Below, piece by piece: positions 34,753 through 43,727 of a stretch of DNA of 64,000 bases. Each line of letters opens with the position of its first letter. Positions within the stretch are counted from its first letter, which is position 1. The translations under genes were made by a program, and so were the position numbers. Below the pieces are notes generated by a model. That model did no database searches and was not told the origin of the DNA. It saw nothing but the letters and a program-made list of their open reading frames with translations. This DNA is from Cupriavidus basilensis (GTDB lineage Bacteria > Pseudomonadota > Gammaproteobacteria > Burkholderiales > Burkholderiaceae): contig NZ_CP062804.1 of NCBI RefSeq assembly GCF_008801925.2, positions 558,001 to 622,000 on the forward strand. The letters are read 5' to 3'.

Positions 34753-36939
34753 ATGTTCAATCACCGCCGCTTGCCGCTGCGCGCCGCCGCATGCCAGGCA
34801 ATGCCCCGCCTTTCGCCCACTGCCAGCGCTGTCTTTGGCCTGACCGTCGCGTTCGCCACGCTGCCGGCCGCCAGCCTCGCGCAGACCGCCACGCCGGCGG
34901 CCACGCAAGCCGATACCACCTTGCCCGTGGCCACCGTCATGGCCGAGCGGCTGACCGAGCCGGCCAAGGTGGAGAGGATTGGTGGTGGAGCGCTGGGCGA
35001 GCGCAAGCCTGTCGACACGCCGTTCTCGGTGGTGGCGGCAAGCAGCGAAGAGATCCAGGACCGCATGGCGCAGACCGCCAGTGACGTGTTCAAGTACGAT
35101 CCCGCGGTGTCCATCCTGGGCGAGAACGGCCGTACCGAAAACTCCTATTTCGCCGTGCGTGGCATGGCCATCGACCTGCTCAACGGCACCAAGGTGGACG
35201 GCCAGAACTTCGTTTCCTGGAACACCGACCTGCCGCTGGAACCGTTCGAGCAGGTAGAACTGCTCAAGGGCTTGTCGGGCTTCATGTACGGCTTTGGCAG
35301 CCCCGGCGGCATCATCAACTATGTGGTCAAGCGCCCCACCGACGAGCCATTGCGCCAGTTCACCGTGGGCTACCAGGCCAACAACGTGTGGAGCGAGAAG
35401 ATCGACCTGGGCGGGCGCTTCGGGCCGGACCAGCGCTTTGGCTATCGCCTCAACGCGGCCCATGAAGAAGGCCGCACGGCCGATCCGGGCGTGCAGCTGC
35501 GTCGCGAGGTGGTATCGCTGGCCACGGATTTCCGCGTTACGCCGGACCTGACATGGAGCGCCGACGTGATGTACTGGAAGCGCAAGACCAACGGCACCCT
35601 GTTTGGCCTGGGGTTCGACGCCAGCCTGCCGGTCGCCGATGCCAGCAAGGTCTCGCGCCGCTTCGTCCAGCCCTACAGTTTCCACGAGACCGAGACCACC
35701 ACGGTGGGCACCGGCGTGGACTACCGCATCAACGACAAGTGGAAGGCCAGCTTCAAGTACCGCTTCGCGCGCGAGAGCCGCTTCAGCGGGGACAGCTACA
35801 TCTTTGTCAACGATGCCGCCGGCAACTTCTCCGACACCCAGTACAACTGGAAGTCGGCGTTTTACTACCAGGCCTATGACGGCATGGTGCAGGGCAGGTT
35901 TTCCACCGGCAGCATCCAGCACGACGTGGTGTTCGGCGTGGGCTACCAGTCCCAGGTGCGCGTCAACGATGCAGGCGTTGGCGCCAACGATGGCATCTTC
36001 CTGGGCGAGAACAATCTCTACAATCCCACGCTGCTGGCCAACCAGGCTTCCGGCCTGGTGTACCAGCCGTACCGCGACTACAAGATCACGCAGAAAGCCG
36101 TCTACGCCAGCGACACCATCCAGCTCACCCAGCGCTTCTCGGTCTTGGCCGGCCTGCGCTACACCGATTTCAGCCAGGACAATTTCGACAGTTCGGCCAA
36201 TGTCACGGCGAGCTACGGCGCCAAGCCGGTCACTCCCACCGTGGCCCTGATGTTCAAGACCGACAATGATTCCACCGCTTACGTCAGCTATGTGGAGTCG
36301 CTTGAGCAAGGCGGCTCGGCCAGCAACACCAACGCCAACTTCCCGCAGACCTATGGCCCGCTCAAGAGCAAGCAGTATGAGGTTGGCTACAAGACCGAGC
36401 GCCGCGACTGGGGTGCCAACGTAGCGCTGTTCCGCGTCGACCGCGGCTACGAGTACACCAACACGGCCAACGTCTTCGTGCAGGACGGCACCCAGCGCTA
36501 CACCGGCCTGGACACCAGCGGCTGGCTGCGCGTGGCGCGCGACTGGCGGGTGATGGGCGGCGTGCTGTGGCTCGACACCAAGGCCACCGGCATCGACGAT
36601 CCCGCGGTCAACGGCAAGCGCATCTATGCCACCCCCAGCTACATCGTCAGCGGCCGCGTGGAGTACGACGCGCCCTTCCTGCGCGGCCTGACGCTGGCGG
36701 CCGGCGCCAAGGTCACCGGCGCCATGTGGGTGAATGCGGCCAATACCCAGTACGTGCCGTCGTACACCACCGCGGACTTGAGCGCCAGGTACACCACGCG
36801 CTATGCCGGCAAGACGGTGACGTTGCGGGCCGCGGTCAACAATGTGTTCGATCGTCGCTACTGGACTACCACCTACGGCGGCTTTGTGTTGCCGAGTGCG
36901 GCGCGCACATTCCTGGCGAATGCCACCGTGCAGTTCTAA
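34753..36939 (+). CDS. TonB-dependent siderophore receptor
   Basis: A 728-residue outer-membrane receptor. A signal peptide of about 42 residues ends LPAASLAQ. The plug domain follows (VDTPFSVVAASSEEI, YFAVRGMAIDLL, FMYGFGSPGGIINYVVKRPT), then a 22-strand barrel ending ARTFLANATVQF with the terminal aromatic. Length and motifs place it in the ferrichrome/hydroxamate-type (TIGR01783-like) family. The true start is ATG 34753; the frame extends upstream through the Fur-like box. No siderophore synthesis gene or FecR/sigma pair is close, so the ligand is probably an exogenous siderophore. Confidence 0.9.
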   Translation: MFNHRRLPLRAAACQAMPRLSPTASAVFGLTVAFATLPAASLAQTATPAATQADTTLPVATVMAERLTEPAKVERIGGGALGERKPVDTPFSVVAASSEEIQDRMAQTASDVFKYDPAVSILGENGRTENSYFAVRGMAIDLLNGTKVDGQNFVSWNTDLPLEPFEQVELLKGLSGFMYGFGSPGGIINYVVKRPTDEPLRQFTVGYQANNVWSEKIDLGGRFGPDQRFGYRLNAAHEEGRTADPGVQLRREVVSLATDFRVTPDLTWSADVMYWKRKTNGTLFGLGFDASLPVADASKVSRRFVQPYSFHETETTTVGTGVDYRINDKWKASFKYRFARESRFSGDSYIFVNDAAGNFSDTQYNWKSAFYYQAYDGMVQGRFSTGSIQHDVVFGVGYQSQVRVNDAGVGANDGIFLGENNLYNPTLLANQASGLVYQPYRDYKITQKAVYASDTIQLTQRFSVLAGLRYTDFSQDNFDSSANVTASYGAKPVTPTVALMFKTDNDSTAYVSYVESLEQGGSASNTNANFPQTYGPLKSKQYEVGYKTERRDWGANVALFRVDRGYEYTNTANVFVQDGTQRYTGLDTSGWLRVARDWRVMGGVLWLDTKATGIDDPAVNGKRIYATPSYIVSGRVEYDAPFLRGLTLAAGAKVTGAMWVNAANTQYVPSYTTADLSARYTTRYAGKTVTLRAAVNNVFDRRYWTTTYGGFVLPSAARTFLANATVQF

Positions 36940-36983
36940 GGGGATGGGGGCGCGGCGCATGCCGTGCGACGTCGCCCTTGCCT

Positions 36984-37961
36984 CTACCGCCCGCTTGCCC
37001 TGTCAGGCTCGCCGCGCGCCTGCTGGATGCGCTTCAGCTTGCCCTGCAGCTGCACGATGCGGGTCTCCCACAGGCCGATGGCGCAGTTCATGTCGACCTG
37101 CCCGCCTCGCGCGCAATCCGTTGCCAGGCGGTCATCCCGCCAGCGGATCCAGCGCCGCTCGTCGTCCCTCACCTGGATGAATTCGGCGCTGTTCAGGAAG
37201 AAACGCAGATTTTCGTAGATGATCCCCAGCCGTCCATCCGCGTCGCCAAGCCGGCGGTCATTGCAGATCAGTTTCTCCGGCCCGGTCCTGGCGTTGCCGC
37301 AATTGAAGCTCGGCGGCAGCATCGCCGCTCCGGCGTTGTACGTCCCCGCCCCCGCGTTGTACGGCGCCGCCGCGCGCGGGGGCGCCGTATCGATCTGCGC
37401 CACGCGCGTCTTCAAGGCGTTCAGGTCGCGCTCCAGGGCGTCCAGCCTGCGCTCGTGTTCGTTGATCACGGTCAGGATCCGCTGCATGCTGTCCTCGACC
37501 TGGTCGCGCAATTGCTTCGTGTCGGCCGCGCTCAGGCGCTGGGTCTGCAATTGGCGCAGCGCCGCCAGCTGTACGTCGGCGGCATGGAGTTGCTCGCGCA
37601 GCTCCGCCTGCTTTGCCGCGCTGTTCTCGGCGCTGGCGGCCAGGCTGGCCTCCAGCTGCTTTTCGAGTGTCTTCAGTTCTTGCTCATTGGCCTTGGCTTC
37701 GGTGATGCCGAGCGCGTCGAGCCCGAAGCCGATGGCTTCGTGGACCGCGTATTCCCGCAACTGATGCACCAGCCATTCGCCGGTGCGCAGCAGCGTGCCC
37801 ACGACCCGCCCCGAGGGCGCGGCATGTGCCACCGGTGCCACGGCGCACAGGGCAAGCAAGGCGATGACTGTCGCCCGTGCGGCATGCCGCGCAAGTTGCG
37901 AGCGCCGGCCGGGCGGTCGTGTTCGTGCGCCGCCGCCCGGCGCCATCAGGGAGGTAGGCAT
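36984..37961 (-). CDS. LprI-like coiled-coil exported protein
   Basis: A 325-residue protein with an N-terminal signal/membrane segment (residues 30-48, ending VAHAAP). A long coiled coil spans about 88-195, rich in Glu/Gln/Leu. The C-terminal LprI-like (DUF1311) domain begins at about 215 with SFNCGNARTGPEKLICND, with further cysteines in ATDCARGGQVDMNCAIG. Its start overlaps the end of the amidase gene by 16 bases, so the two are translationally coupled. Together with the amidase this suggests a role at the cell wall, perhaps lysozyme inhibition or amidase control. Confidence 0.72.
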   Translation of the reverse strand: MPTSLMAPGGGARTRPPGRRSQLARHAARATVIALLALCAVAPVAHAAPSGRVVGTLLRTGEWLVHQLREYAVHEAIGFGLDALGITEAKANEQELKTLEKQLEASLAASAENSAAKQAELREQLHAADVQLAALRQLQTQRLSAADTKQLRDQVEDSMQRILTVINEHERRLDALERDLNALKTRVAQIDTAPPRAAAPYNAGAGTYNAGAAMLPPSFNCGNARTGPEKLICNDRRLGDADGRLGIIYENLRFFLNSAEFIQVRDDERRWIRWRDDRLATDCARGGQVDMNCAIGLWETRIVQLQGKLKRIQQARGEPDRASGR

Positions 37962-38758
37962 GATTGAGCACTCGCTGTTGCCGCACCGTTGTCGCCGGCA
38001 CAGAACCGGGCGACCGCCGCGCCGATCGACTCGGCCATCATCTGCCGGTACGCCGGATCGCCAAGCCGGGTTTCCTCGGCGCGGTTGACGATCACCCCGG
38101 CTTCGAACAGCACCGCCGGCATCTTCGTGGTAGCCAGGACCTTGAGTGCATCGAACCTGTAGATGCCCAGGTCCGGGTCGACCAGTTCCCTGTTCTCGCC
38201 TTCAATCTGTTCGGCATGGTGCAGGGTGGGACGCAGGCACCGCTTGTGCAGCTCGGACCCCAGCACGCGCGCGAACCGCAGGCTTTCGTCTGGCTGCTGG
38301 TTTTGGCCGGAGTAAAAGATCGAGTAGCCGCTGAAGTCGTCGCTGTAACGCTGCGGCTTGGCCTCATGGGTCCATGCGGATAGATAACGCGGCTGGACCG
38401 AGTCGTGATGGAGCGACAGGAACAGATCCGCCCCGCGGCGATTCGCCAGCTCGGAGCGGTCTGTCAGCGAGATATCCGCGCCGCGCTCGTTGGTCAGGAT
38501 GACGTTGGTGAACCCCATGCCCGCCAGCACCGGCACCAGCGCTGCCGCGAGGCGCGTGTTGAACTCGAACTCGGGCACGCCGCGCGCGCTCGTTGCGCCC
38601 GGGTGGCTGGCTGTATGTCCCGCATCAATGGCAATCACGAAGCGGCTCCTGTCGCACTGTTGCGATGCCGGGCTTGCCGGGAGCGACAACGCCAACGCCA
38701 GGCCGGCGAACACCAGCCGGGCCAATCGCACCGGAGTCAGAGACTGCATAGCTTGCAT
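37946..38758 (-). CDS. N-acetylmuramoyl-L-alanine amidase (Amidase_3)
   Basis: A 270-residue exported amidase. The signal peptide ends near SLPASPASQQ. Zinc ligands are visible as His48 (IDAGHTA), Glu63 or Glu65 (PEFEFN) and His117/118 (SLHHDS); the catalytic glutamate is in VLFEAGVI. It cleaves the amide between muramic acid and the stem peptide. No AMIN domain is present, so targeting differs from AmiC. An ATG at 38749 is an alternative start. The LprI-like gene downstream overlaps it. Confidence 0.88.
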   Translation of the reverse strand: MQAMQSLTPVRLARLVFAGLALALSLPASPASQQCDRSRFVIAIDAGHTASHPGATSARGVPEFEFNTRLAAALVPVLAGMGFTNVILTNERGADISLTDRSELANRRGADLFLSLHHDSVQPRYLSAWTHEAKPQRYSDDFSGYSIFYSGQNQQPDESLRFARVLGSELHKRCLRPTLHHAEQIEGENRELVDPDLGIYRFDALKVLATTKMPAVLFEAGVIVNRAEETRLGDPAYRQMMAESIGAAVARFCAGDNGAATASAQSCLPP

Positions 38759-38760
38759 AG

Positions 38761-38796
38761 GCGCTAAAACCCGCGCTAAAACCTGCGCTAAATCGA
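38761..38796. repeat. three 12-bp tandem repeats
   Basis: GCGCTAAAACCC, GCGCTAAAACCT and GCGCTAAATCGA follow each other directly upstream of the amidase start. The third copy has diverged at its end. The tract may be regulatory or only a slippage product. Confidence 0.6.
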
Positions 38797-38828
38797 TAGG
38801 CCCACGATTCTATCGGGTTGCCGTCGGC

Positions 38829-39512
38829 CTACGCCATCAACAGCAATGCCGCGCCACAGCCCACCAGCGCCACCGCCCACACCCGGTCCAGGTTGATCCA
38901 GCCGGTGCGCAGGAAACCCACGCCGATGCGGTCGTACACCAGCAGCGCCACGGTGCCGATGGCAAGCAGCATGGCCAGCGTGTGCAGCCCGAGCGCCAGC
39001 AGCGCCGGCATGAGCGGTCCGCCTGCCGCCGGTGCGCCGGCGGCGCGGCACAACGGCAGCAGCACCGGCACCAGCATCAGCCCCGCGCCGTGCGTGCCCG
39101 CCATCAGGAACGACCATAGCGCCAGCCCGGCCATGCCGGCCTGCATGCCGACGCGGGGGCGCTGGCGATGGCCGCGCAGCGCATGCCAGGCAGCCCAGCC
39201 GATCAGCACCGCGCCGCCGGCGCGCGCCAGCCATTGGGGATCTAGCAGGCTGCCAAGCGTGAGCGTGGCGGCCAGCACCAGGGCCACCGCAATGGCGTGG
39301 CCGAGCGCGATCGGCAGCAGTGCTAGCAGCACCACCTTGCGCCGCCCGCGATGCAGCCCTAGCGCCACGGCAAACAGCCAGCCCATGGCAGGATTGATGC
39401 CGTGGAACAGGCCCAGCGCGGCAATGGCCAGCCACGGCCACCAGAGCGGCCACAGGGCGGACCACTGCGTGGCGAACTGCGTGCCCAGCGGCACGCCTGT
39501 GGTGGCGAACAT
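38829..39512 (-). CDS. polytopic inner-membrane protein (HGxNP motif)
   Basis: A 227-residue hydrophobic protein with about six membrane segments. LFHGINPAMGWLFAVALG, LPIALGHAIAVAL and MAGTHGAGLMLVP carry histidines inside membrane helices, like NicO/UreH/TauE-type metal or anion exporters. I cannot name the family with certainty. The start is 26 bases after the stop of the selenium-binding-protein homologue, so the two form an operon; a metal or sulfur-compound transport role would fit. Confidence 0.6.
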   Translation of the reverse strand: MFATTGVPLGTQFATQWSALWPLWWPWLAIAALGLFHGINPAMGWLFAVALGLHRGRRKVVLLALLPIALGHAIAVALVLAATLTLGSLLDPQWLARAGGAVLIGWAAWHALRGHRQRPRVGMQAGMAGLALWSFLMAGTHGAGLMLVPVLLPLCRAAGAPAAGGPLMPALLALGLHTLAMLLAIGTVALLVYDRIGVGFLRTGWINLDRVWAVALVGCGAALLLMA

Positions 39513-39538
39513 GGCAGGGGCGCAATGGCGTTATGCGG

Positions 39539-40933
39539 CTATGGGAAGCAATACGAATCCGACGAGCAATCCCCGCCTTCCAGCCTGACCTGGTGCGGGC
39601 GATGGCCCGCCGGCCAGCGCAGGAAGAACCGTGGGTCGAAGCGGATGCCGCCTTCGGGTGCGGCGTCGAGCTTGACCATCCAGCCCTCGATGCCCTCCGG
39701 GTAGAACTGCGCATCGACCGCGCCATAAAGCGAGTTGGTGAAGTAGATGCGCCGCCCGTCGCGGCTGACCTCCACCATTTGCGGGCCGCCGTTGAGCGCG
39801 GCGCCACCTGCGCCCGGATGCGTGGCGTGCGAGACGATGCCGCCGATGCGCACGCAGCCGGTCTGCCTGGGCGCGAACGGGTCGGAGACGTCGTACTGCA
39901 GCAGGTCGCCGGTGCCCCAGCAGGACACGTAGAGGAAGCGGTCGTCCATCGACAGGTCGATATCGCTGACCAGCGGCGGCACCGCCTTGAAGCCCTTGAG
40001 GATGGGTGGCAGCAGGTCGGGGTCCGCAGCCTCGGCTGGAATATCGATGATCTTGCGGATCGCCCATTTGCCTTCGTCCCGATACCAGACCCAGATGGAT
40101 GAGGACAGGTCCTTCAGGCTGATCACGCAGTTGACGAAACCGTACGCCTTGGTGGGGTCGTGCGCGGGACGCAGCTCGAACACGAGCTGGTATTCCTCGC
40201 CGAAGTCGATCTCCTGCAGGTGCTTGCGCTTGGTCATGTCCCAGAAATGCAGCCGCCTGCCGTAGCGCGAGCCGAGCAGGATCTCCGGCACCAGGCCATC
40301 CTCGATCATGTCCGGCGTGCCCCATTCGCTGGTCACCAGGGTGTCAAAGCCAAGGTGCCACCAGCCGTCATAGGCAAAATGCTGCGGGCCGCGCTCCACT
40401 TCCCATTGCCCGAGCGGGTCGAAGCCCTGCTGGTCCAGCAGCATGATGCCGCCCGGCCCCTTGCCCTCTGCGTTACCCAGTGCGGTCACGTAGATGCCGC
40501 CGGGGCCGCAATGCACGGTATGCGGGCGCGAGTAACCGGTGCGCTCGGCCAGCTCGCCCGGCTCGATGATCTTGGTAATGGCAGGCCGCAGCGGATCGGG
40601 CTTGGTGTCGATGATGTAGATGCGCGACGAGCGCAGGCCCGGCACCACCAGGTAGCGCCGCTCCATATGCGGGTGCGGGGCGTTCGGGCACAGGCAGGAC
40701 GAGCAGGCGTTCCAGCCGAAGTGATGCAGTTCGTCGCCCGCGTTGGGCACCATGACCTGGCCGACGATGGTGCCGTAGGCCTTGGAGGCGGGATCGACGT
40801 CGACTACGGCAATGCCGTCAGGCTGGGTACGCGTGGGATCGAACATCGCCACATAGGCGAGTGCTTCGGGCGGCGCCTTTGCTGCCAGGCGCGGGGAGGG
40901 GTAAAAGCTCGGATCGGGCTTCCAGGTCGCCAT
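39539..40933 (-). CDS. SBP56/selenium-binding protein homologue (methanethiol oxidase family)
   Basis: A 464-residue beta-propeller protein of the SELENBP1/SBP56 family. The signature HFGWNACSSCLC includes the CxxC pair Cys77/Cys80. Further conserved blocks are RYLVVPGLRSSRIYIIDT, YSRPHTVHCGPGGIY and LSMDDRFLYVSCWGTGD. Characterised bacterial members (MtoX) are copper-dependent methanethiol oxidases giving formaldehyde, hydrogen peroxide and sulfide. This copy shows no signal peptide, unlike periplasmic MtoX, and no SCO1 or MauG-like gene is near. Methanethiol oxidase activity is therefore only a family-based possibility. Confidence 0.85.
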   Translation of the reverse strand: MATWKPDPSFYPSPRLAAKAPPEALAYVAMFDPTRTQPDGIAVVDVDPASKAYGTIVGQVMVPNAGDELHHFGWNACSSCLCPNAPHPHMERRYLVVPGLRSSRIYIIDTKPDPLRPAITKIIEPGELAERTGYSRPHTVHCGPGGIYVTALGNAEGKGPGGIMLLDQQGFDPLGQWEVERGPQHFAYDGWWHLGFDTLVTSEWGTPDMIEDGLVPEILLGSRYGRRLHFWDMTKRKHLQEIDFGEEYQLVFELRPAHDPTKAYGFVNCVISLKDLSSSIWVWYRDEGKWAIRKIIDIPAEAADPDLLPPILKGFKAVPPLVSDIDLSMDDRFLYVSCWGTGDLLQYDVSDPFAPRQTGCVRIGGIVSHATHPGAGGAALNGGPQMVEVSRDGRRIYFTNSLYGAVDAQFYPEGIEGWMVKLDAAPEGGIRFDPRFFLRWPAGHRPHQVRLEGGDCSSDSYCFP

Positions 40934-41040
40934 GGTGCATCTCCTTGCGCCGCCACTGGCTTTGAACTATAGGACACATGGCGGCGGACGTCGGATGTCT
41001 GGCGCCGGCTCAGGCACGCATCCATGGTTGCACCCGGGCA

Positions 41041-41820
41041 CTACGCCTGTCTGCCGGCCAGGGACGCGGCGGGGCCGGCCCGGTAGCTATACGCCAGCGC
41101 CAGCAGGATGAGGATCGGCACGGCAAGGCACCAGTACGACGCCTGCACATAGGCATACGCGCCCGACACGGCGCCGGCCGCGAATGCGGCGATGGCGGGG
41201 ACCATCTTGCGCAGCCGGTTCTTCGCCGCGGCCACCTTGTCGGCCGAGGCGCTGCGCAGCTCGACCAGGTCGATGATGACCTGCGTGCTGTTGCCCGTCA
41301 TGATGGTGGTCGGCACATGGTCGGTCAGCACGATCCGGGATTGCGCGTTCTGGATCGCCATGGCGGCTACCCCCAGCATCCCGGTTGCAATGGCCGATGG
41401 CATGTCGGGCGAGGCCATGGGCGAGGCCAAGCAGCCCGCCAGCATGAAGGCGGCAAGCAACAAGCCTTGCGTGACCAGCAGCGGCGGCAGCGGTGGCCTG
41501 CCGCGCGCCTGCATGGCATCGACGGCGATCTTCGTCGCCGCCACCGATAGCGCGAACACCGGCAGCGCCAGCAGCTTGGCCAGCACGCCACCGGTCGCGT
41601 GCGCGAGCGCCACCCCGAGCATGACAAAGTTGCCGGTGACGTGCGCGGTGAACAGGCCGAACAAGGCGATAAAGCCGACCACATCGACGTAGCCCGCAAC
41701 CAGGCTGAGCATGGCCCCCTTGAACACCTGGCTGGCGATTGCCTGCGGTTGCGTGGGCGGCGAGGACTGTGCCGAGGACTGTGGCGAGGACTGTGGCGTG
41801 GTCGGCATGGCGGGGTTCAT
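41041..41820 (-). CDS. DUF1275 (YoaK-like) membrane protein
   Basis: A 259-residue inner-membrane protein with about six helices. GAMLSLVAGYVDVVGFIALF, FTAHVTGNFVMLG and HVPTTIMTGNSTQ are characteristic of DUF1275. The N-terminal 30 residues are a Ser/Pro/Gln-rich cytoplasmic tail encoded partly by three 12-bp repeats. The start is ATG 41820 or 41808; no ribosome site is clear for either. The gene is divergent from the dioxygenase operon and shares its control region. Transport function is suspected for this family but unproven. Confidence 0.8.
   Translation of the reverse strand: MNPAMPTTPQSSPQSSAQSSPPTQPQAIASQVFKGAMLSLVAGYVDVVGFIALFGLFTAHVTGNFVMLGVALAHATGGVLAKLLALPVFALSVAATKIAVDAMQARGRPPLPPLLVTQGLLLAAFMLAGCLASPMASPDMPSAIATGMLGVAAMAIQNAQSRIVLTDHVPTTIMTGNSTQVIIDLVELRSASADKVAAAKNRLRKMVPAIAAFAAGAVSGAYAYVQASYWCLAVPILILLALAYSYRAGPAASLAGRQA
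41761..41796 (-). repeat. three in-frame 12-bp repeats in the DUF1275 gene
   Basis: On the plus strand CGAGGACTGTG(C/G) occurs three times in tandem, encoding a SPQS-type repeat in the N-terminal tail of the DUF1275 protein. Copy-number changes would keep the frame. Confidence 0.7.
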
Positions 41821-41891
41821 GTTTGTGAAGAGGAGGGCGCTCGCCCGTAGTACAGCATAGGACGTGCGTGCCCGTCCAATTGCAAATTTTC

Positions 41892-41919
41892 TTGATTTTT
41901 CCTGAACCCGGCCCATAAT
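41892..41919 (+). promoter_or_regulatory. sigma-70-like promoter of the dioxygenase operon
   Basis: TTGATT (41892-41897) and CATAAT (41914-41919) are 16 bases apart. The last base of the -10 hexamer is the first base of the LacI-type palindrome, so a bound repressor would block the start site. The same layout occurs at 49604-49631. Confidence 0.55.
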
Positions 41920-41932
41920 GCAAACGTTTGCA
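41919..41932. promoter_or_regulatory. LacI-type operator TGCAAACGTTTGCA
   Basis: A perfect 14-bp palindrome with the central CG and TGnAAnCGnTTnCA layout typical of LacI/GalR-family operators. It lies 18 bases before the dioxygenase start. Identical copies lie at 46001 and 49631, and a LacI-family gene is at 48413. Confidence 0.8.
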
Positions 41933-41949
41933 AAAAACGGAAACCAGAG

Positions 41950-42885
41950 ATGAATATGGAGACGACACTTGCCCCGAGGCTCGGCCGTGGCCTGGCCGTG
42001 GTGGACGACGAACACACGCTGAGCCAACTGGTCAAGGAGGCGATGCGCGATACCACCAACCCGCGCCTGCGGGAGATCGTCGACGCGCTGGTCGATCATC
42101 TGCACGCATTCCTGCGGCAGGTGCGGCCCAGTGACGAGGAGTTCGAGTTCGGGCTGCGCTTTGTCGCGGCGCTGGGCCATGCGACCAACGCAACCAACAA
42201 CGAGGTCGTGCTGGCGGCCGATGTACTCGGCTTGTCAACGCTGGTGACGCTGATGAACAACGGCATCACCGATGGCCGCACGCCGGGCGCCCTGCTGGGC
42301 CCGTTCTATCGCGGCGGCGCGCCGTCTTACGCGTGCGGGGATTGCGTGGTGCAAGGCGAGACGCCGGGGCTGCCATTGTTTGTGAGGGGGCAAGTGCGCA
42401 ACACCGCCGGCGAGCCCCTGGCCGGCGCGCTGGTGGAAGCGTGGCAGGCTTCGCCGGTTGGCCTCTACGACAACCAGGACCCCTCGCAACCGGACAAGAA
42501 CCTGCGCGGCGCCTTTCGGGCCGATGCGCAAGGCCGCTTCCATTTCCGCACGGTGCGCCCGGCGGGCTATCCCGTGCCGACGGGCGGCCCCGTCGGCCAG
42601 CTGCTGGCCGAACAGAACCGCCATCCGTACCGCCCGGCGCACATTCATTTCATCGCCGCGGCACCGGGTTATCGCACGCTTGTCACGCAGGTGTTCGCCG
42701 ACGATTCCGAGCATCTGGAGTCGGACGTGACCTTTGGCGTGCACCGCGAACTGGTGGGCCATTTCCGGCGTGTGGACGAAGGCACCAGCCCTTGGGGCGG
42801 CTTCCCGGCGCCGTTCTACACGCTGGATTTCAATTTTGTGCTGGAGCCGGGCGAGCAGACCTTCCCGACGCCGCCGATCGACTGA
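41950..42885 (+). CDS. intradiol ring-cleavage dioxygenase (hydroxyquinol/catechol 1,2-dioxygenase type)
   Basis: A 311-residue non-haem Fe(III) intradiol dioxygenase. The N-terminal helical linker domain contains ATNNEVVLAADVLGLSTLV. The catalytic domain has all four iron ligands: Tyr173 (GLYDNQD), Tyr207 (PAGYPVP), His231 and His233 (RPAHIHF), with the spacing seen in catechol 1,2-dioxygenases. The N-domain and GPFYRGGAP resemble hydroxyquinol 1,2-dioxygenases. With the maleylacetate reductase at 54796 the favoured reaction is hydroxyquinol to maleylacetate; catechol to muconate is the alternative. First gene of a LacI-controlled operon. No clear ribosome site other than AGAG upstream. Confidence 0.87.
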   Translation: MNMETTLAPRLGRGLAVVDDEHTLSQLVKEAMRDTTNPRLREIVDALVDHLHAFLRQVRPSDEEFEFGLRFVAALGHATNATNNEVVLAADVLGLSTLVTLMNNGITDGRTPGALLGPFYRGGAPSYACGDCVVQGETPGLPLFVRGQVRNTAGEPLAGALVEAWQASPVGLYDNQDPSQPDKNLRGAFRADAQGRFHFRTVRPAGYPVPTGGPVGQLLAEQNRHPYRPAHIHFIAAAPGYRTLVTQVFADDSEHLESDVTFGVHRELVGHFRRVDEGTSPWGGFPAPFYTLDFNFVLEPGEQTFPTPPID

Positions 42886-42909
42886 TTACCGAACACGGAC
42901 GAACTGACG

Positions 42910-43677
42910 ATGACCATTCAACAACAAGGCTCGACCCCGCAACTTGCCGGCAAGGTTGCCGTGATCCTCGGCGGCACCGGCGGCATCGGCATGGCGACGG
43001 CGCGCAAGCTCGCCGCCCTGGGGGCCAGCGTGGTGCTGGTCAGCCGCGACGCGCAGACTGCCGCGCGGGCGGTGGCTGAATTGCCGCCGGGCAACCACCA
43101 TGCGGCCGTGGCACAGATCAGCGACACCGCCTCGCTCGTGCGCCTGGCCGATGACGTGCAGCGCAAGTACGGCCGCATCGACATGCTGGTCAACAGCGCG
43201 GGCTTCACCAAGGCGATAGCGCATGCCGACCTCGACGCGCTGGACGATGCGCTGATCGATGAGATGTTCGCCGTGAACTGGCGCGGCCAGTTCGCCGCGA
43301 TCCGCGCCATGGCGCCGCACCTGAAGGCAACGGGCGAGGGGCTGGTGGTCAACGTGGGGTCCATCGCGGGGCGCACCGGCATGGGCAGCAACGTGGCGTA
43401 CTGCGCGGTGAAGGCAGGGCTCGACATGATGGCCGTATCGCTGGGCCGGGCGCTGGCGCCGGAGATCCGCGTGCTCAACGTATCGCCCGGCGTGGTTGAC
43501 ACCGATTTCGTGCCCGGGCGCGACAGCGCCTTCAACGAGCGCGCGGCCAGGACCACGCCGCTCAAGCGCATCGGCAAGCCGGATGACGTCGCCGATGCCA
43601 TCGTGGCCTGTGCCACGTCGCTGCGCTTTTCCACCGGCACCACCATCGTGGTCGACGGCGGGCGCCAGCTTGGCTGA
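42910..43677 (+). CDS. short-chain dehydrogenase/reductase
   Basis: A 255-residue classical SDR. The cofactor motif GGTGGIG is at 21-27, NSAG follows in the fourth strand, the catalytic serine is in NVGSIAGR, and YCAVK supplies Tyr and Lys. VDGGRQLG is the usual C-terminus. It starts 24 bases after the dioxygenase. The substrate is probably an alcohol or ketone feeding the ring-cleavage route; a preference for NAD or NADP cannot be told. Confidence 0.9.
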   Translation: MTIQQQGSTPQLAGKVAVILGGTGGIGMATARKLAALGASVVLVSRDAQTAARAVAELPPGNHHAAVAQISDTASLVRLADDVQRKYGRIDMLVNSAGFTKAIAHADLDALDDALIDEMFAVNWRGQFAAIRAMAPHLKATGEGLVVNVGSIAGRTGMGSNVAYCAVKAGLDMMAVSLGRALAPEIRVLNVSPGVVDTDFVPGRDSAFNERAARTTPLKRIGKPDDVADAIVACATSLRFSTGTTIVVDGGRQLG

Positions 43678-43727
43678 TCCCGCCTCCCACACATTGTTCC
43701 AGGCAGCAAGACACCAACACGTTCACC

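Noticed and set aside
34669..36960. A 763-codon minus-strand open frame opposite the TonB-dependent receptor
   Set aside because: Low-complexity Val/Gly/His/Ala composition typical of GC-rich shadows; the plus strand has full plug and barrel motifs.
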